Shown here: positions 1 to 9,871 of the stretch, one piece after another
Layout of the letters: each line of letters starts with the position of its first letter
How positions within the stretch are numbered: the first letter of the stretch is position 1
Source of the DNA: Pelagibacterium sediminicola
Lineage (GTDB): Bacteria; Pseudomonadota; Alphaproteobacteria; Rhizobiales; Devosiaceae
Assembly: GCF_003390885.1 (NCBI RefSeq)
Contig: NZ_QMEL01000003.1
Span: 248,001 to 312,000 of the forward strand
DNA length: 64,000 nt
Direction: 5' to 3'
Position numbers and translations under genes: made by a program
Notes under the pieces: model-generated
Databases searched by the model: none
Told to the model about the DNA's origin: nothing
The model's input: the letters and a program-made list of their open reading frames with translations, nothing else

Positions 1-1037
1 GGCAACGCGCCCGCGCGCAGCAATACGGCCAGATCGCCCGCCGTTTCCGGCGTGAAATTGCCGGAGATCTGCCCCGAACCGCCCGTGATCGGCTGCTGAA
101 TCACCGGGGCGGTGATGACCTGTCCGTCGAGCATGATGGCAAAGCGCCGCCCCACATTGTGCGAGGTGACGTCCGCGAAGGTGATCGCCCCTTGCGTATT
201 GAAGCGGAAGGTTACGACCGGTCGCGAGTTCTGGTCGAATGCCGGCTGCGCATCCACCAGTTGCTCGCCGCCCAGCGTCACGTCCTCATAAAGCAACTCG
301 TCAATCCCATCGGCGCTGGGCACGATCATGGTTCCCGGCGGCAAGCCCTGCGCGCGGGCCTGATCGGCGCTCATCGAGGGGTAGACCATATGGAAGGTCA
401 GGCGCGCGGTCTGGCTGATCAGGTCCTTGAGCCGCTCGGAATCCCCAAATCCGGGAACCTGCACCAGAACGCGGTCCTGCCCCTGGCGCTGGATGATCGG
501 CTCGGTCGTCCCCACCTCGTCAATGCGCTTGCGGATGACTTCGAGCGACTGGGCAACGAGCGAGGACATGCGGTCCGTGATGCCCTCGTCGGTCAGCGAA
601 ACACGGATAATGTCGTTACCCACGGTCTGGATCGAGGTTTCCGCAATGCCGCCGGTGCCGAAAACCGACGTCTCGATCATCGTTTCGAGCGGGGACAGAA
701 GCTGGCGCGCCTGATCGCGCTGGCCGGCATCGGTGAGCTGGATGTCCAGCACCGTCCCGCGCGTGGTGATGATGTTGCCTATTCCCTCGTTGACGAGGAT
801 CGAGCGCGCATCGCGCCGCAGATCGCTCAATCGGCCCTCGACGATATCCTCGCGGTTGACCTGCAAGAGCAAGTGCGCCCCGCCCTGGAGATCGAGGCCG
901 AGAACGATCTTTTCCCTGGGAAGAAAATCGGGCCACCCGTCCAGCGTGTCGTCATCGAGAAAATTGGGCAGCACCATGAACATGCTGACCAGCGTGACGA
1001 GAAGAATAATGGCTGTTCGGAACGGCGAGTTTTTCAT
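1..1037 (-). CDS. secD: Protein translocase subunit SecD, cut by the left edge
   Basis: SecD is the proton-motive-force-driven partner of SecYEG and helps pull proteins out on the periplasmic side. About 345 N-terminal residues are visible; the rest lies beyond base 1. The reading starts at the ATG complementary to 1035-1037 with MKNSPFRTAIILLVTLVSMF, a single membrane segment, followed by the family motif VLGLDLQGGAHLLL near residue 45. Further on come the periplasmic P1 segment (SLEVIRKRIDEVG, RVLVQVPG) and the start of the next conserved block (GQISGNF). The frame is open across the whole segment. yajC lies 86 bases upstream on the same strand, the usual yajC-secD order, so the two are probably co-transcribed. 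Whether this is SecD alone or a SecDF fusion cannot be seen here. Confidence 0.95.
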   Translation of the reverse strand, partial: MKNSPFRTAIILLVTLVSMFMVLPNFLDDDTLDGWPDFLPREKIVLGLDLQGGAHLLLQVNREDIVEGRLSDLRRDARSILVNEGIGNIITTRGTVLDIQLTDAGQRDQARQLLSPLETMIETSVFGTGGIAETSIQTVGNDIIRVSLTDEGITDRMSSLVAQSLEVIRKRIDEVGTTEPIIQRQGQDRVLVQVPGFGDSERLKDLISQTARLTFHMVYPSMSADQARAQGLPPGTMIVPSADGIDELLYEDVTLGGEQLVDAQPAFDQNSRPVVTFRFNTQGAITFADVTSHNVGRRFAIMLDGQVITAPVIQQPITGGSGQISGNFTPETAGDLAVLLRAGAL

Positions 1038-1123
1038 TGTATTGGGGATATCCCTGATGAGCTAAAGCGCCAGCGCATCAAGACGCGCTGGCACGAAAAG
1101 CTGCTGTACCGATAAAGGCGCGG

Positions 1124-1456
1124 TCAGGCGTTGTCGTTGACCGGTTCGGATTTGGTCCGCACGTCCGCGATCATCGTGCGCACGACCTTGACCTTGACGC
1201 CCTGCGCGACTTCGATCTCGATGTCCTCGTTCTCGACCACCTTGGTGACCTTGCCCACGATGCCGCCATTGGTGACGATGGTGTCGCCGCGCTTGACCGC
1301 TTCCAGCATGGCCTTGTGTTCCTTCATCCGCTTTTGCTGCGGACGGAAAATAAGGAACCAGAAAATGGCGATAAGCAGGATGATGGGAACGAAACTGGAA
1401 AAGAGTTCCATTCCTCCCCCAGCGGGTCCCTGGGCATAGGCTGGCGTCACAAACAT
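1124..1456 (-). CDS. yajC: Preprotein translocase subunit YajC
   Basis: A small inner-membrane accessory subunit of the SecDF-YajC complex, 110 residues, normal for the family. A short N-terminal stretch ending in AYAQ is followed by one membrane segment at about residues 20-40 (SSFVPIILLIAIFWFLIFRP) and then the characteristic RPQQKRMKEHKAM. The cytoplasmic domain follows, with GDTIVTNGGIVGKV, the YajC signature. It is first in the probable yajC-secD operon. The 171 bases between its start and the divergent ATPase gene at 1628 must hold both promoters. Confidence 0.95.
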   Translation of the reverse strand: MFVTPAYAQGPAGGGMELFSSFVPIILLIAIFWFLIFRPQQKRMKEHKAMLEAVKRGDTIVTNGGIVGKVTKVVENEDIEIEVAQGVKVKVVRTMIADVRTKSEPVNDNA

Positions 1457-1627
1457 ATAGAGACTGCTCCTTGGGTCTGCTTGTCAAAGCATGGCTGATT
1501 GCCCCATATATAGGGGCCGTTTCGCGGCTTTGGGAGGCTTGTGCCGCCCCAAAAATCGCGCGGACTATACAAGCGCCCCTAAAGAAACGCAAAGCCTATC
1601 GGGCGCTCAAAAGGAGCCTTTCCACCA

Positions 1628-2515
1628 GTGGACCAGAACGACCAGCTTGCCTCGATCGCCGGGGCGCTCGACGACATCGCCCGCTCGCTCGGTGTAATGT
1701 CGGGGACCGACCGCCCTGCCCCCGAAATCACCGACAATGCCGACGCCTATCTCTGGGACGGCTCATCGGAGGCGCTTCTGCCGGTGCCCCATGTCAACCG
1801 CGTCCCCCTTGCGCTGCTCAGAGGCGTTGCCCACCAGCGCGACATCCTGCTCGAGAACACGCTGGCCTTCGCGCGCGGACACGGCGCCAATAACGCGCTG
1901 CTCTGGGGCGCGCGCGGCATGGGCAAGAGCTCGATGGTCAAGGCCATCCACGCCCATATCGCAGCCGATCCCGAACCCGGCATGGGCCGCCTCTTGCTCA
2001 TCGAGATCAATCGCGAGGATATCGGCACCCTGCCCGCACTGCTGCGCTTCGTCACCCGCCGCCCCGAGCGCTTCATCATCTATTGCGACGATCTGAGCTT
2101 TGACCGCGACGAGACGAGCTACAAGGCGCTCAAATCGGTGCTCGATGGCGGCCTTGAAGGCCGCCCGGCCAATACCCTTTTCTATGCCACCTCGAATCGC
2201 CGCCACCTGATGCCGCGCGACATGATCGACAACGAACGCTCGACCGCGATCAATCCTGCCGAATCGATTGAGGAAAAGGTCTCGCTTTCCGATCGTTTCG
2301 GGCTCTGGCTCGGCTTCCACAACTGCGACCAGGACACCTATCTCGAGATGATCCGGGGCTATGTCGACCACTACGGCATCCCGGTCGGCGAGGACGAACT
2401 CCGCGCCCGGGCCATCGAATGGGCCGCCACACGCGGTGCCCGTTCCGGCCGCGTCGCCATCCAGTTCGTCCGGCATCTGGCAGGCGCCAAGGGGCAGGCG
2501 ATCCAGGACCTTTAG
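1628..2515 (+). CDS. DUF815-family AAA-type ATP-binding protein
   Basis: A 295-residue P-loop ATPase of the DUF815 family, whose cellular role is not well defined. Walker A is visible as GARGMGKSS near residue 100, a Walker B-like IIYCDDLSF at about 155, and a sensor-like YATSNRRHLMPR at about 190, with the conserved EEKVSLSDRFGLWLGF following. The start is a GTG with AAGGAG about 12 bases upstream. It is transcribed away from yajC, and neighbours give no clue to its substrate. The family assignment is firm; function is unknown. Confidence 0.85.
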   Translation: MDQNDQLASIAGALDDIARSLGVMSGTDRPAPEITDNADAYLWDGSSEALLPVPHVNRVPLALLRGVAHQRDILLENTLAFARGHGANNALLWGARGMGKSSMVKAIHAHIAADPEPGMGRLLLIEINREDIGTLPALLRFVTRRPERFIIYCDDLSFDRDETSYKALKSVLDGGLEGRPANTLFYATSNRRHLMPRDMIDNERSTAINPAESIEEKVSLSDRFGLWLGFHNCDQDTYLEMIRGYVDHYGIPVGEDELRARAIEWAATRGARSGRVAIQFVRHLAGAKGQAIQDL

Positions 2516-2664
2516 ATTGTTTCAGTTTTGATGGAAACGATATGCTGGATGGTTGGGCCCGGAGCGCGCTGGTCCCCGGTAATAAATACCGGGATCCATA
2601 CAGGAGTGTTCTCCGCGACAGAGGGTTCGCTGCCGATCGTTACGATTAAAACCTGAAACGTCTC
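2514..2664. repeat. Intergenic palindromic element with GTTTCAG-type ends
   Basis: The gap between the DUF815 gene and exoR is filled by a sequence whose two ends are inverted copies of one motif: GTTTCAGTTTTGATGG at the left and, on the other strand, CGTTTCAGGTTTTAATCG at the right. The middle holds a small palindrome (CCCGGTAATAAATACCGGG). Similar ends occur at 23394-23566, 51981 and 58101-58126. The right end just reaches the exoR stop codon and may act as its 3' structure. Confidence 0.6.
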
Positions 2665-3470
2665 TAATACCCGCCGAATTGCGGACCAAGGGTATCGGCG
2701 GCATGGGTTGCCGCCTGTACCTGGGCGACCGGGGCGCTGGAGACGGCGGCGTCGGAGAGTTCGCCGATCCAGGCTTCATCGCTCGTTCCCATCGCGCGGC
2801 GCTTGGCGAGCGTCAGCCACATCAGCCCCTCGACGGGCTGGGCTTCGATGCCGTTGCCGCCGAGCAGCAATTCGCCGAGCTTTGCCTGCGCTGCCGGGTG
2901 CCCCTTGCGAGCGGCCAGAGACAGCCAGCGCGCGCTCTGGAGGGGGTTGGAGCCCAGCTCATTGGGGTCGAGATAGAGCATGCCCGCACGATATTGCGCC
3001 TCGGCGTCACCGAAATAGGCGGCGGCATGCAGGATCAGCGTGTGCGCCCGGTTGTTGTCCTCGGGCACGCCCGCATCGGGCACGCCATGCAGGTAATAAT
3101 CGCCCATCTTGACGAAGGACTGCGCCACGATGTCCGCATCGAGCGAGCGCGGCGGCGCATCGGCATAGTCGTTGGCGATCTGGGAGAAATACTGGAAGGC
3201 GCGCGCCGGGTCCTTTTCGACGCCCACGCCGGACTCATACATCAGCCCCAACTGCCAGAGCGCGATCGGCGTTCCCGCCTCGGCGCCGCCCTCGAGCGCG
3301 GAAACCACGTTCTCCCCGCTCAGGTTCAGCGTTGCGCTGTCGAGCATGTCGGCGAGTTCCTGCGCGGCCTCGATAGCCGTCTGCGCCTGGACGGGCACTG
3401 TAAATGAAACTGCGCAGAGCCCCGAAAATGCCGCCGCAAAGGCAAGCGTGGCACATCTGATGATCGGCAT
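2664..3470 (-). CDS. exoR: ExoR-like periplasmic Sel1-repeat regulator
   Basis: In rhizobia ExoR is a periplasmic protein that holds the ExoS/ChvI two-component system inactive and so represses exopolysaccharide synthesis. This 268-residue product, the same length as rhizobial ExoR as I recall it, starts with a signal peptide (MPIIRCATLAFAAAFSGLC, cleaved near VQA-QT). It then carries tandem Sel1-like repeats: ALWQLGLMYESGVGV, DAEAQYRAGMLYL, HPAAQAKLGELLLGGNG. The ending PVEGLMWLTLAKRRA followed by EAWI matches the ExoR C-terminal block I remember. The frame stays open about 400 bases further upstream, but the ATG at 3470 begins the signal peptide and is preferred. It could be another Sel1-repeat protein, but repeat order, length and the C-terminal block favour ExoR. 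No ExoS/ChvI genes are visible. Confidence 0.75.
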   Translation of the reverse strand: MPIIRCATLAFAAAFSGLCAVSFTVPVQAQTAIEAAQELADMLDSATLNLSGENVVSALEGGAEAGTPIALWQLGLMYESGVGVEKDPARAFQYFSQIANDYADAPPRSLDADIVAQSFVKMGDYYLHGVPDAGVPEDNNRAHTLILHAAAYFGDAEAQYRAGMLYLDPNELGSNPLQSARWLSLAARKGHPAAQAKLGELLLGGNGIEAQPVEGLMWLTLAKRRAMGTSDEAWIGELSDAAVSSAPVAQVQAATHAADTLGPQFGGY

Positions 3471-3977
3471 GACACACCTTCTCATCCCCTGCCCGAGCGC
3501 CGCCCGCGCCTTGCGCCAGGCTGCCCGTTGTTGGCCGGGGTACGCTGTTAACCTGTCCGTGCCGGTAGAAAAACGCTCCACCGCCACCCTGTTGATCCTG
3601 TTTCGTTTCGGACCCGGCAATCCGGCTCTGACGATGCGCCAGCGAGCCGATCGGACTGCCTGCCGCGCGTCGTTGCACACGGCTCGATCCTTTCCTTGAA
3701 AATAGGAGACCATTGTGTCCGCATTACAGCACACACCGGCGCCGGGCGCTCCCGCCCCGCCAAAATGCCCGATGTCTGCCAGTCCTGCGGTCATCCCTGC
3801 TCCTCGCCGCGGTCCCCGGATTATCGGGAAAACCGCTGGCCTGCGTAGGAGGGCATGAAGGGATACGCGCGCGGCTTTCAACCCGCCACGCGATCATTCA
3901 ATTTCGCCCACCCGCGCAAATTCCAGCCCCTGTTTAGGGAAAGAATGTGGCAAATCCAGTTAGCGAAACGTGACCCG

Positions 3978-4003
3978 CCCGAAGACTCAAAAGAGTCTTC
4001 GGG
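3978..4003. terminator. Perfect 11-bp hairpin in the exoR-valS gap
   Basis: An 11-bp perfect stem (CCCGAAGACTC and its complement) closes on an AAAA loop, 53 bases beyond the valS stop. It is probably the valS transcription end, although no strong T-run follows on that strand. The rest of the 585-base gap (3471-4055) contains no gene I can support. It should hold the exoR promoter, but I cannot place it. Confidence 0.45.
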
Positions 4004-4055
4004 CAGTGTAGTAAAATTATCACGAAAACCGGGCGCAAGCCCGCAGCCGAAAGGG

Positions 4056-6872
4056 TCAGCTCAGCCTTTCGAGCGCCTCGGCGATCCTGGCGCGCCGGGC
4101 CTTTGCCTCAGCAAGCCGTGCCTTTTGCTCCTCAACCACCTGTTCTGGCGCCTTGGCGAGGAATTGCGCGTTGCCGAGCTTTTTTTCGAGCCCGGCGATC
4201 TCGCCGTCCAGCTTGCCGGCTTCCTTGCCGAGCCGCTGGCGTTCGGCCCCGATGTCGATGAGATCGGCCAGCGGCAACGCCCAGACGGCTTCGCCCACGA
4301 CGAACTGCGCCGAACTCGACGGCACTGCATCGGCAAGCGCGATGGTTTCGACCCGCCCCAGCCGCTGGATCGCCGCTTCATGGGCGGCGATACATGCCCG
4401 CGTCGTCTCGTCGGCCCCGATCACCACCAGGGGCACCTTTGCCCCGGCGGGTACGTTCATTTCCGTGCGCACAGACCGGATCGAGGAAATGACGGCAACG
4501 AGCCAGTTGAGTTCGGCTTCCGCCTCGGGGAACGACAGGCCCTCCAGCGCCGGCCATTCCGAGAGCATCAGGAAGCCCTCGCGCGCCGGGCCTGTCTTGC
4601 CCGTCTCGCTCCAAAGCTCTTCGGTGACGAACGGCATGAAGGGGTGGAGCACCTTGAGGATCTGGTCGAGCGCCCACGCCGCCGTCGCGCGGGTTTCGGT
4701 CTTGGCGGTTTCGTCCGCGCCCGAGAACACCGGCTTGGCCAGTTCCACGAACCAGTCGCAGAACGTGCCCCAGACGAAATCATAGGCGTGGTTGGCCGCC
4801 TCGTTGAACTTGTAGTCCCCGATCGAGCGCGTCACATCGGCCACGGCCTTGGCCGTTTCCCCGACGATCCAGCGGTTGAGCGAGGTCGATACGGTTTTCG
4901 GGTCGTATCCTTCCACCCGCACGCATTCGTTCATCTCGAGAAAGCGCGCGGCGTTCCAGAGTTTTGTGACGAAGTTGCGGTAGCCCTCGACCCGGCTCAT
5001 CGAGAGCTTGATGTCGCGCCCCTGCGCGGCCATCGCAGCGAGCGTGAAGCGTGTGGCGTCGGCCCCATAACCATCGACCAGTTCAAGAGGATCGATGACG
5101 TTCCCCTTGGATTTGCTCATCTTCTGGCCCTTCTCGTCACGCACCAGCGCGTGGACGTAGACGGTCGAGAACGGTTCTTCCTTCATGAAATGCAGGCCCA
5201 TCATCATCATCCGGGCGACCCAGAAGAAGATGATGTCGAACCCGGTCACCAGCACGCTGGTGGGGTAGTAACGGGAAACCTCCGGCGTCTCGTCGGGCCA
5301 GCCCATGGTCGAGAACGGCCAGAGCGCGGACGAAAACCAGGTGTCGAGCACGTCCGGATCGCGTTCGAGCGCCACGTCCTCGCCGTAATGGGTCTTGGCG
5401 GCCGCACGCGCGGCCTCTTCGCTTTCCTCGACGAAGAACCGGCCATCCGGCCCGTACCACGCCGGAATCTGGTGCCCCCACCAGAGCTGGCGCGAGACGC
5501 ACCATGGCTGGATGTTCTCGAGCCAGGCGAAATAGGTGTTTTCCCAGTTCTTGGGGACAAAATTCGTCCGCCCCTCGCGCACGGAAGCCAGCGCGGGCTT
5601 GGCGAGTTCATAGGCGTTGACGAACCACTGGTCGGTGAGGAACGGTTCGATGACAACCTTGGAGCGGTCGCCGAACGGCTGCATGATCTTCTTATTCTCG
5701 ATCTCGATCAGCAGGCCCTCGGCATCGATGTCGGCGACCACGCGCTTGCGCGCCTCGTAGCGGTCGAGCCCGCGATATTCGTCCGGCACGATGTTGATCT
5801 CGGCCACCGATTTGGTGTCGAAATCCTGCTTGCCCTCGGCAATGCGCCGGGCAATCTCGGCCTGCTGCGCATAAGGCGCGCCATCGGCACGCATCGCGCC
5901 CTTGGTGTCCATCAGCGAATACATCGGAATGCCGCCGCGCCGCGCGACTTCGTAGTCGTTGAAGTCGTGCGCGCCGGTGATCTTGACCGCGCCCGAGCCG
6001 AAATCGGGATCGGGATATTCATCCGTGATGATCGGGATCAGGCGCCGATGCTCTTTTGGACCCACCGGGATTTCGCAGAATTTCCCAACAATGGGCGCAT
6101 AGCGCTCGTCATCGGGATGCACGGCGACCGCGCCGTCGCCCAGCATGGTCTCGGGGCGGGTTGTCGCGATCGAGATATAGTCGCGCTCCTCCTCGAAGAC
6201 GATATTGCCGTCCTCGTCCTTTTCCACATAGGTGTAGGTTTCCCCGCCCGCCAGGGGATACTTGAAGTGCCACATATGGCCATCGACTTCGATGTTCTCG
6301 ACCTCGAGGTCGGAGATCGCCGTCTCGAAATGGGGGTCCCAGTTCACCAGCCGCTTGTCGCGATAGATGAGCCCTTCCTTGTGGAGCTGGACGAAGACCT
6401 TCAGCACCGCGCGCGAAAGCCCCTCATCCATGGTGAAGCGCTCGCGCGACCAGTCGCAGGACGCACCGAGGCGCTTCAATTGATTGAGGATCGTGCCGCC
6501 GCTCTCGGCCTTCCACTCCCAGACTTTTTCAAGGAATTTCTCACGCCCCATCTCGCGGCGCGAGGGCTGCTGGGTTTCCATGAGCCGGCGCTCGACCACC
6601 ATCTGGGTTGCGATGCCGGCATGGTCGGTGCCCGGCTGCCAGAGCACGTCCTTGCCGCGCATGCGCTCGAAGCGCACCAGCACGTCCTGAATCGTGTTGT
6701 TGAGCGCGTGCCCGATATGGAGCGACCCGGTGACGTTTGGGGGCGGGATGACGATGGAGAAACTCTCCGCCCCCGGCTTTGCCCCCGCACCCGCCGCAAA
6801 GCAGTCCGCACCCTGCCATGCCGCATAAATGCGGTCTTCCACCGAAGCCGGATCGTAAGTCTTTTCGAGCAT
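4056..6872 (-). CDS. valS: Valyl-tRNA synthetase
   Basis: A class I aminoacyl-tRNA synthetase that charges tRNA-Val and edits misactivated threonine. With the start at the ATG complementary to 6870-6872 ([19 protein letters not shown]) it is 938 residues, normal for the enzyme. The HIGH signature appears as [11 protein letters not shown] near residue 45. The CP1 editing domain follows ([17 protein letters not shown]), then the tryptophan-rich [16 protein letters not shown] and the KMSKS loop ([17 protein letters not shown]). The C-terminal coiled-coil arm ([19 protein letters not shown]) ends the protein. The frame extends upstream to 7160, but those residues are not ValS-like. It is a single gene, divergent from the catalase. 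Confidence 0.97.
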   Translation of the reverse strand: MLEKTYDPASVEDRIYAAWQGADCFAAGAGAKPGAESFSIVIPPPNVTGSLHIGHALNNTIQDVLVRFERMRGKDVLWQPGTDHAGIATQMVVERRLMETQQPSRREMGREKFLEKVWEWKAESGGTILNQLKRLGASCDWSRERFTMDEGLSRAVLKVFVQLHKEGLIYRDKRLVNWDPHFETAISDLEVENIEVDGHMWHFKYPLAGGETYTYVEKDEDGNIVFEEERDYISIATTRPETMLGDGAVAVHPDDERYAPIVGKFCEIPVGPKEHRRLIPIITDEYPDPDFGSGAVKITGAHDFNDYEVARRGGIPMYSLMDTKGAMRADGAPYAQQAEIARRIAEGKQDFDTKSVAEINIVPDEYRGLDRYEARKRVVADIDAEGLLIEIENKKIMQPFGDRSKVVIEPFLTDQWFVNAYELAKPALASVREGRTNFVPKNWENTYFAWLENIQPWCVSRQLWWGHQIPAWYGPDGRFFVEESEEAARAAAKTHYGEDVALERDPDVLDTWFSSALWPFSTMGWPDETPEVSRYYPTSVLVTGFDIIFFWVARMMMMGLHFMKEEPFSTVYVHALVRDEKGQKMSKSKGNVIDPLELVDGYGADATRFTLAAMAAQGRDIKLSMSRVEGYRNFVTKLWNAARFLEMNECVRVEGYDPKTVSTSLNRWIVGETAKAVADVTRSIGDYKFNEAANHAYDFVWGTFCDWFVELAKPVFSGADETAKTETRATAAWALDQILKVLHPFMPFVTEELWSETGKTGPAREGFLMLSEWPALEGLSFPEAEAELNWLVAVISSIRSVRTEMNVPAGAKVPLVVIGADETTRACIAAHEAAIQRLGRVETIALADAVPSSSAQFVVGEAVWALPLADLIDIGAERQRLGKEAGKLDGEIAGLEKKLGNAQFLAKAPEQVVEEQKARLAEAKARRARIAEALERLS

Positions 6873-7158
6873 GTCGCCGATACCTGTCGTCACAAGAACA
6901 GCCCGCCTCGACACGGAAGCAGGCGGGGTGAATTTCGCTGAACGTGTAAAGCCCATGCGCAGGCGCCAAGTCAACTGCCGCCTGCGTTCCAGGCCGGAGC
7001 CATGCAAATTTCGCGTGGGCCTGACGGCGCACACGATACACCGGCAGAGCAACGCCAGTGGCATTCGAGCGGCAGATGTTCTAGAATTGTGCCACTTGAG
7101 CGGACGGGATGTGGAATCGCCTCCGTTTTTCAACAATCCATCCTTGAAGGAGATGCCC

Positions 7159-8667
7159 ATGTCGGATCAAGACAACAAAACCAGTATGCGTGGGATTCGC
7201 TCCACCATGAGCACGGGAGCTCCGGCCGTAAGCGACCGCAATTCGCTGACCGTCGGCGCCGATGGCCCGATCGTGCTTCATGATGTGCACTTTCTCGAGC
7301 AGATGGCGCATTTCAACCGCGAGAAGGTGCCCGAGCGCCTGCCGCACGCAAAGGGTTCGGGCGCGTTCGGCATCTTCGAGACCACCGAGGATGTCTCGGC
7401 CTATACCAAGGCGGCGCTGTTCCAGAAGGGCGCTTCAACCGAGATGCTGGCGCGCTTTTCAACCGTCGCCGGTGAACAGGGCAGCCCCGACACGTGGCGG
7501 GACGTGCGCGGGTTTTCGCTCAAATTCTACACCAGCGAGGGCAATTACGACCTCGTAGGCAACAATACGCCGATCTTTTTCGTGCGCGACCCGATGAAGT
7601 TCCCGCATTTCATCCGCAGCCAGCGACGCCTGCCGGATTCGGGCCTGCGCGACAATCACATGCAGTGGGATTTCTGGACCAACAACCCCGAGACCGCGCA
7701 TCAGGTGACCTATCTGATGGGCGAGCGGGGCCTGCCGCGCACATGGCGCAACATGAACGGCTATGGCTCGCATACCTATATGTGGGTCAACGCCAAAGGC
7801 GAAAAGTTCTGGGTCAAGTACCACTTCCACACCGAACAGGGCATGGAATTCTTCACCAACCAGGAAGCCACGGCCATGTCGGGCGCCGATGCCGATTTCC
7901 ACCGGCGCGACCTGTTCGACGCCATCGAGCGCGGCGAGCATCCGAGCTGGATCCTGTCGATGCAGGTGATGCCCTATGAAGAGGCCAGGACCTACCGGAT
8001 CAACCCGTTCGATCTGACCAAGACCTGGCCGCATGCCGACTATCCGCTGATCCGGGTGGGCAAGATGACGCTCAACCGCAATCCGGAAAACTTCTTTGCC
8101 CAGATCGAGCAGGCAGCGTTTTCGCCCGGCAATACTGTGCCCGGCATCGGCCTTTCGCCCGACAAGATGCTGCTGGGCCGCGCATTCGCCTATAACGATG
8201 CGCAGCGCAACCGTATCGGCACCAATTTCCATCAATTGCCGGTCAACCAGCCAAAGGTTCCCGTCAACACCTATATGTTCGACGGGCAGATGGCCTATCA
8301 CCACAGCGGCAACGCGCCCGTCTACGTCCCAAATAGCGGGGGCCGCGAATGGGCCGACGAAACCGGGCCGGTCGATGACGGCTGGGAGGCCGATGGCGCC
8401 ATGGTGCGCAGCGCCTATAACCTGCGCAGCGATGACGACGACTTCAGCCAGCCGGGCATTCTCGTGCGCGAGGTGTTCAACGACGCACAGCGTGACGCGC
8501 TTGTGGATCAGGTGGCCGGCAGCCTGCTGGGCGGGGTCCGCGAGCCGGTTCTGAGCCGCGCGTTCGCGTACTGGAAGAGCATCGACGCCGACGTCGGCGC
8601 CCGGATCGAAAAAGAGGTCCGCTCGGGCAGCGCGCCAAAGCCCGCCGAGGGCATGGGCGAAAGCTGA
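7159..8667 (+). CDS. Monofunctional haem catalase
   Basis: It breaks hydrogen peroxide into water and oxygen, in the cytoplasm. The product has 502 residues, the size of a small-subunit catalase. The distal histidine lies in [14 protein letters not shown], the active-site asparagine in the [19 protein letters not shown] block, and the haem-ligand tyrosine in the proximal [12 protein letters not shown]. There are two in-frame ATGs. The second (7159) is chosen because AAGGAG at 7147-7152 gives it 6-base spacing, while the first abuts the ribosome site. It is monocistronic, with a hairpin terminator just downstream. The 286-base gap from valS holds its promoter; I see no recognisable regulator site there. 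A haem protein with possible peroxidase activity is encoded 900 bases further on. Confidence 0.95.
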   Translation: MSDQDNKTSMRGIRSTMSTGAPAVSDRNSLTVGADGPIVLHDVHFLEQMAHFNREKVPERLPHAKGSGAFGIFETTEDVSAYTKAALFQKGASTEMLARFSTVAGEQGSPDTWRDVRGFSLKFYTSEGNYDLVGNNTPIFFVRDPMKFPHFIRSQRRLPDSGLRDNHMQWDFWTNNPETAHQVTYLMGERGLPRTWRNMNGYGSHTYMWVNAKGEKFWVKYHFHTEQGMEFFTNQEATAMSGADADFHRRDLFDAIERGEHPSWILSMQVMPYEEARTYRINPFDLTKTWPHADYPLIRVGKMTLNRNPENFFAQIEQAAFSPGNTVPGIGLSPDKMLLGRAFAYNDAQRNRIGTNFHQLPVNQPKVPVNTYMFDGQMAYHHSGNAPVYVPNSGGREWADETGPVDDGWEADGAMVRSAYNLRSDDDDFSQPGILVREVFNDAQRDALVDQVAGSLLGGVREPVLSRAFAYWKSIDADVGARIEKEVRSGSAPKPAEGMGES

Positions 8668-8683
8668 CCCTGCCTTGATCTTG

Positions 8684-8715
8684 AGAAGCGCGCTCACGGG
8701 CGCGCTTCTTTGTTA
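8684..8715 (+). terminator. Rho-independent terminator after the catalase
   Basis: A perfect 10-bp stem (AGAAGCGCGC with GCGCGCTTCT) has a six-base loop and runs into TTTG, 17 bases past the catalase stop. Confidence 0.8.
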
Positions 8716-8839
8716 GAGCGTTTCCAGCATCAGTGGATACCACTTATGCGGTTCGGACCCAAAGGGCCGCGTAAGCGAAACGCGATATAACAAAGACTTA
8801 GAGCCCCTGTTTTGAATCCATCAAAACAGGGGCTCTAAG
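8714..8839. repeat. RIME-like intergenic palindrome, copy 1
   Basis: It begins AGAGCGTTTCCAGCATCAGTG, carries a short CAGTGGATACCACTT palindrome, and ends in a perfect 19-bp stem (8797-8815 with 8821-8839) around a five-base loop. The layout of conserved blocks matches the copy at 45081-45184. Similar sequences are known in Rhizobiales as rhizobial intergenic mosaic elements. The end stem lies 11 bases from the MOSC gene stop and may terminate that transcript. Confidence 0.7.
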
Positions 8840-8850
8840 GGCAGGATGTA

Positions 8851-9561
8851 TTATGAACCGGCCAGTCTCGACGTCCAATCCTCGACGGCCCCGGTCTCCA
8901 GGCGCCGCCGGGCGTAACGCTTCCAGCCCTCGGCGAGCCTGGGCAGTTCGGCAAGCACCTCGAGTTCGGCGCGGTTGAGTACATCGATGTAGAATACGCG
9001 CCAGACGCGGCTGATCGTCCAGGCTGGCGCCGGGCGATCGATCCGTTCGAGCCGGCTGTCGGGCGCCACTTCACCGGGTTGCAGCACCCGATAATACCAG
9101 CCCGTACGCCCGCTTGCCTGTACCCGCTTTGCCATATCCGGTTGCGCGAAGCGCTCGTTGAGCTTCCAGCACGGCTGGCGGCCCTGACTGACCTCGATAA
9201 TGGCGCTGCCGAGCGTGAACACGTCACCGATGGCGACGTCATCCTCGACAAGCCCCAGGGTGGAGAGGTTTTCCCCGAAAGCACCGGGCTTGGCTAGCAC
9301 GTCGCGGTGGCCGATCTCCGCGGTCCACACGGAATAATGATCGAGCGGATAGTGGTGCAGCGCTTTTTCCGGGCCGCCGTGATTTCTGGTATCGCCCTGC
9401 GCGTCGCCGACAAGCCCCGTTGCGCCGACAGTGAGTGGCCGATCAACGCTCATCTTGGCAATGCCGCTTGGAACACTGCGCGTGCCGAGAGGGCGGACAC
9501 TGCCGATAAGCAGAGCCTCGAGGTTAACGCCGGTCGTTGAGAGTGCCGTCAATCGCGCCAA
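8851..9561 (-). CDS. MOSC-domain protein, YiiM-like
   Basis: MOSC domains bind molybdenum cofactor or move sulfur. YiiM-type members are linked to reduction of N-hydroxylated compounds. The 236-residue product shows the family blocks GDAQGDTRNHGGPEKALHHY, then GAFGENLSTLGL, the conserved cysteine in GRQPCWKLNERF, and the RTGWYYRVLQPGEV ending, with the YiiM C-terminal helical extension. The first codon is uncertain: a TTG at 9561, or a TTG at 9552 overlapping the stop of the upstream haem-protein gene. No good ribosome site precedes either, so translation is probably coupled to the upstream gene. Confidence 0.85.
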   Translation of the reverse strand: MARLTALSTTGVNLEALLIGSVRPLGTRSVPSGIAKMSVDRPLTVGATGLVGDAQGDTRNHGGPEKALHHYPLDHYSVWTAEIGHRDVLAKPGAFGENLSTLGLVEDDVAIGDVFTLGSAIIEVSQGRQPCWKLNERFAQPDMAKRVQASGRTGWYYRVLQPGEVAPDSRLERIDRPAPAWTISRVWRVFYIDVLNRAELEVLAELPRLAEGWKRYARRRLETGAVEDWTSRLAGS

Positions 9562-9779
9562 TAATTGTTCGCAGCGGCGACGGTCTGGAAATGGATGGCG
9601 ATCACCTGAGAAGAGGCGATCAATTGCGTTGTGTCCTGTTCGTAAGCGGCGCGCAGCTTGTCGCGCAGCTCTGCCGAGGGCTGGGTCACCTTTATGCCCA
9701 CCCGGGCAAGCTTGGTGGCGAGATCAAACCCTTCCTGGGGTGTGGCCGTCTTGAGGGAAGGGAGCCAGGTTTCTGCCAT
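9549..9779 (-). CDS. Hexameric tyrosine-coordinated haem protein (HTHP)
   Basis: HTHP is a small haem protein, described from a marine roseobacter, that forms a ring of six subunits with haem bound through a tyrosine; peroxidase- and catalase-like activity has been reported. This 76-residue product matches the family as I remember it. It has WLPSLKTATPQEGFDLA at the start, conserved Arg26, the tyrosine at residue 46 (RAAYEQD), and the ending HFQTVAAANNYWRD. An AAAGGA ribosome site lies about 7 bases before the ATG. It overlaps the MOSC gene by about 13 bases, so they are one transcript. No signal peptide is visible. Confidence 0.85.
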   Translation of the reverse strand: MAETWLPSLKTATPQEGFDLATKLARVGIKVTQPSAELRDKLRAAYEQDTTQLIASSQVIAIHFQTVAAANNYWRD

Positions 9780-9871
9780 CTGATGTTCCTTTCAAGCTTG
9801 CGAACGTCATCAAAGGGCAAAGATACATTGCGCGCGCATGTTTTGCCAACCCTATCCCGGCACGAGAATGC

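Noticed and set aside
3855-6941. A 1028-codon open frame on the plus strand opposite valS
   Set aside because: It is the antisense shadow of valS: GC-rich codon use keeps the opposite strand open. The translation is rich in Arg, His and Pro and matches no family, while the minus strand gives a complete ValS.
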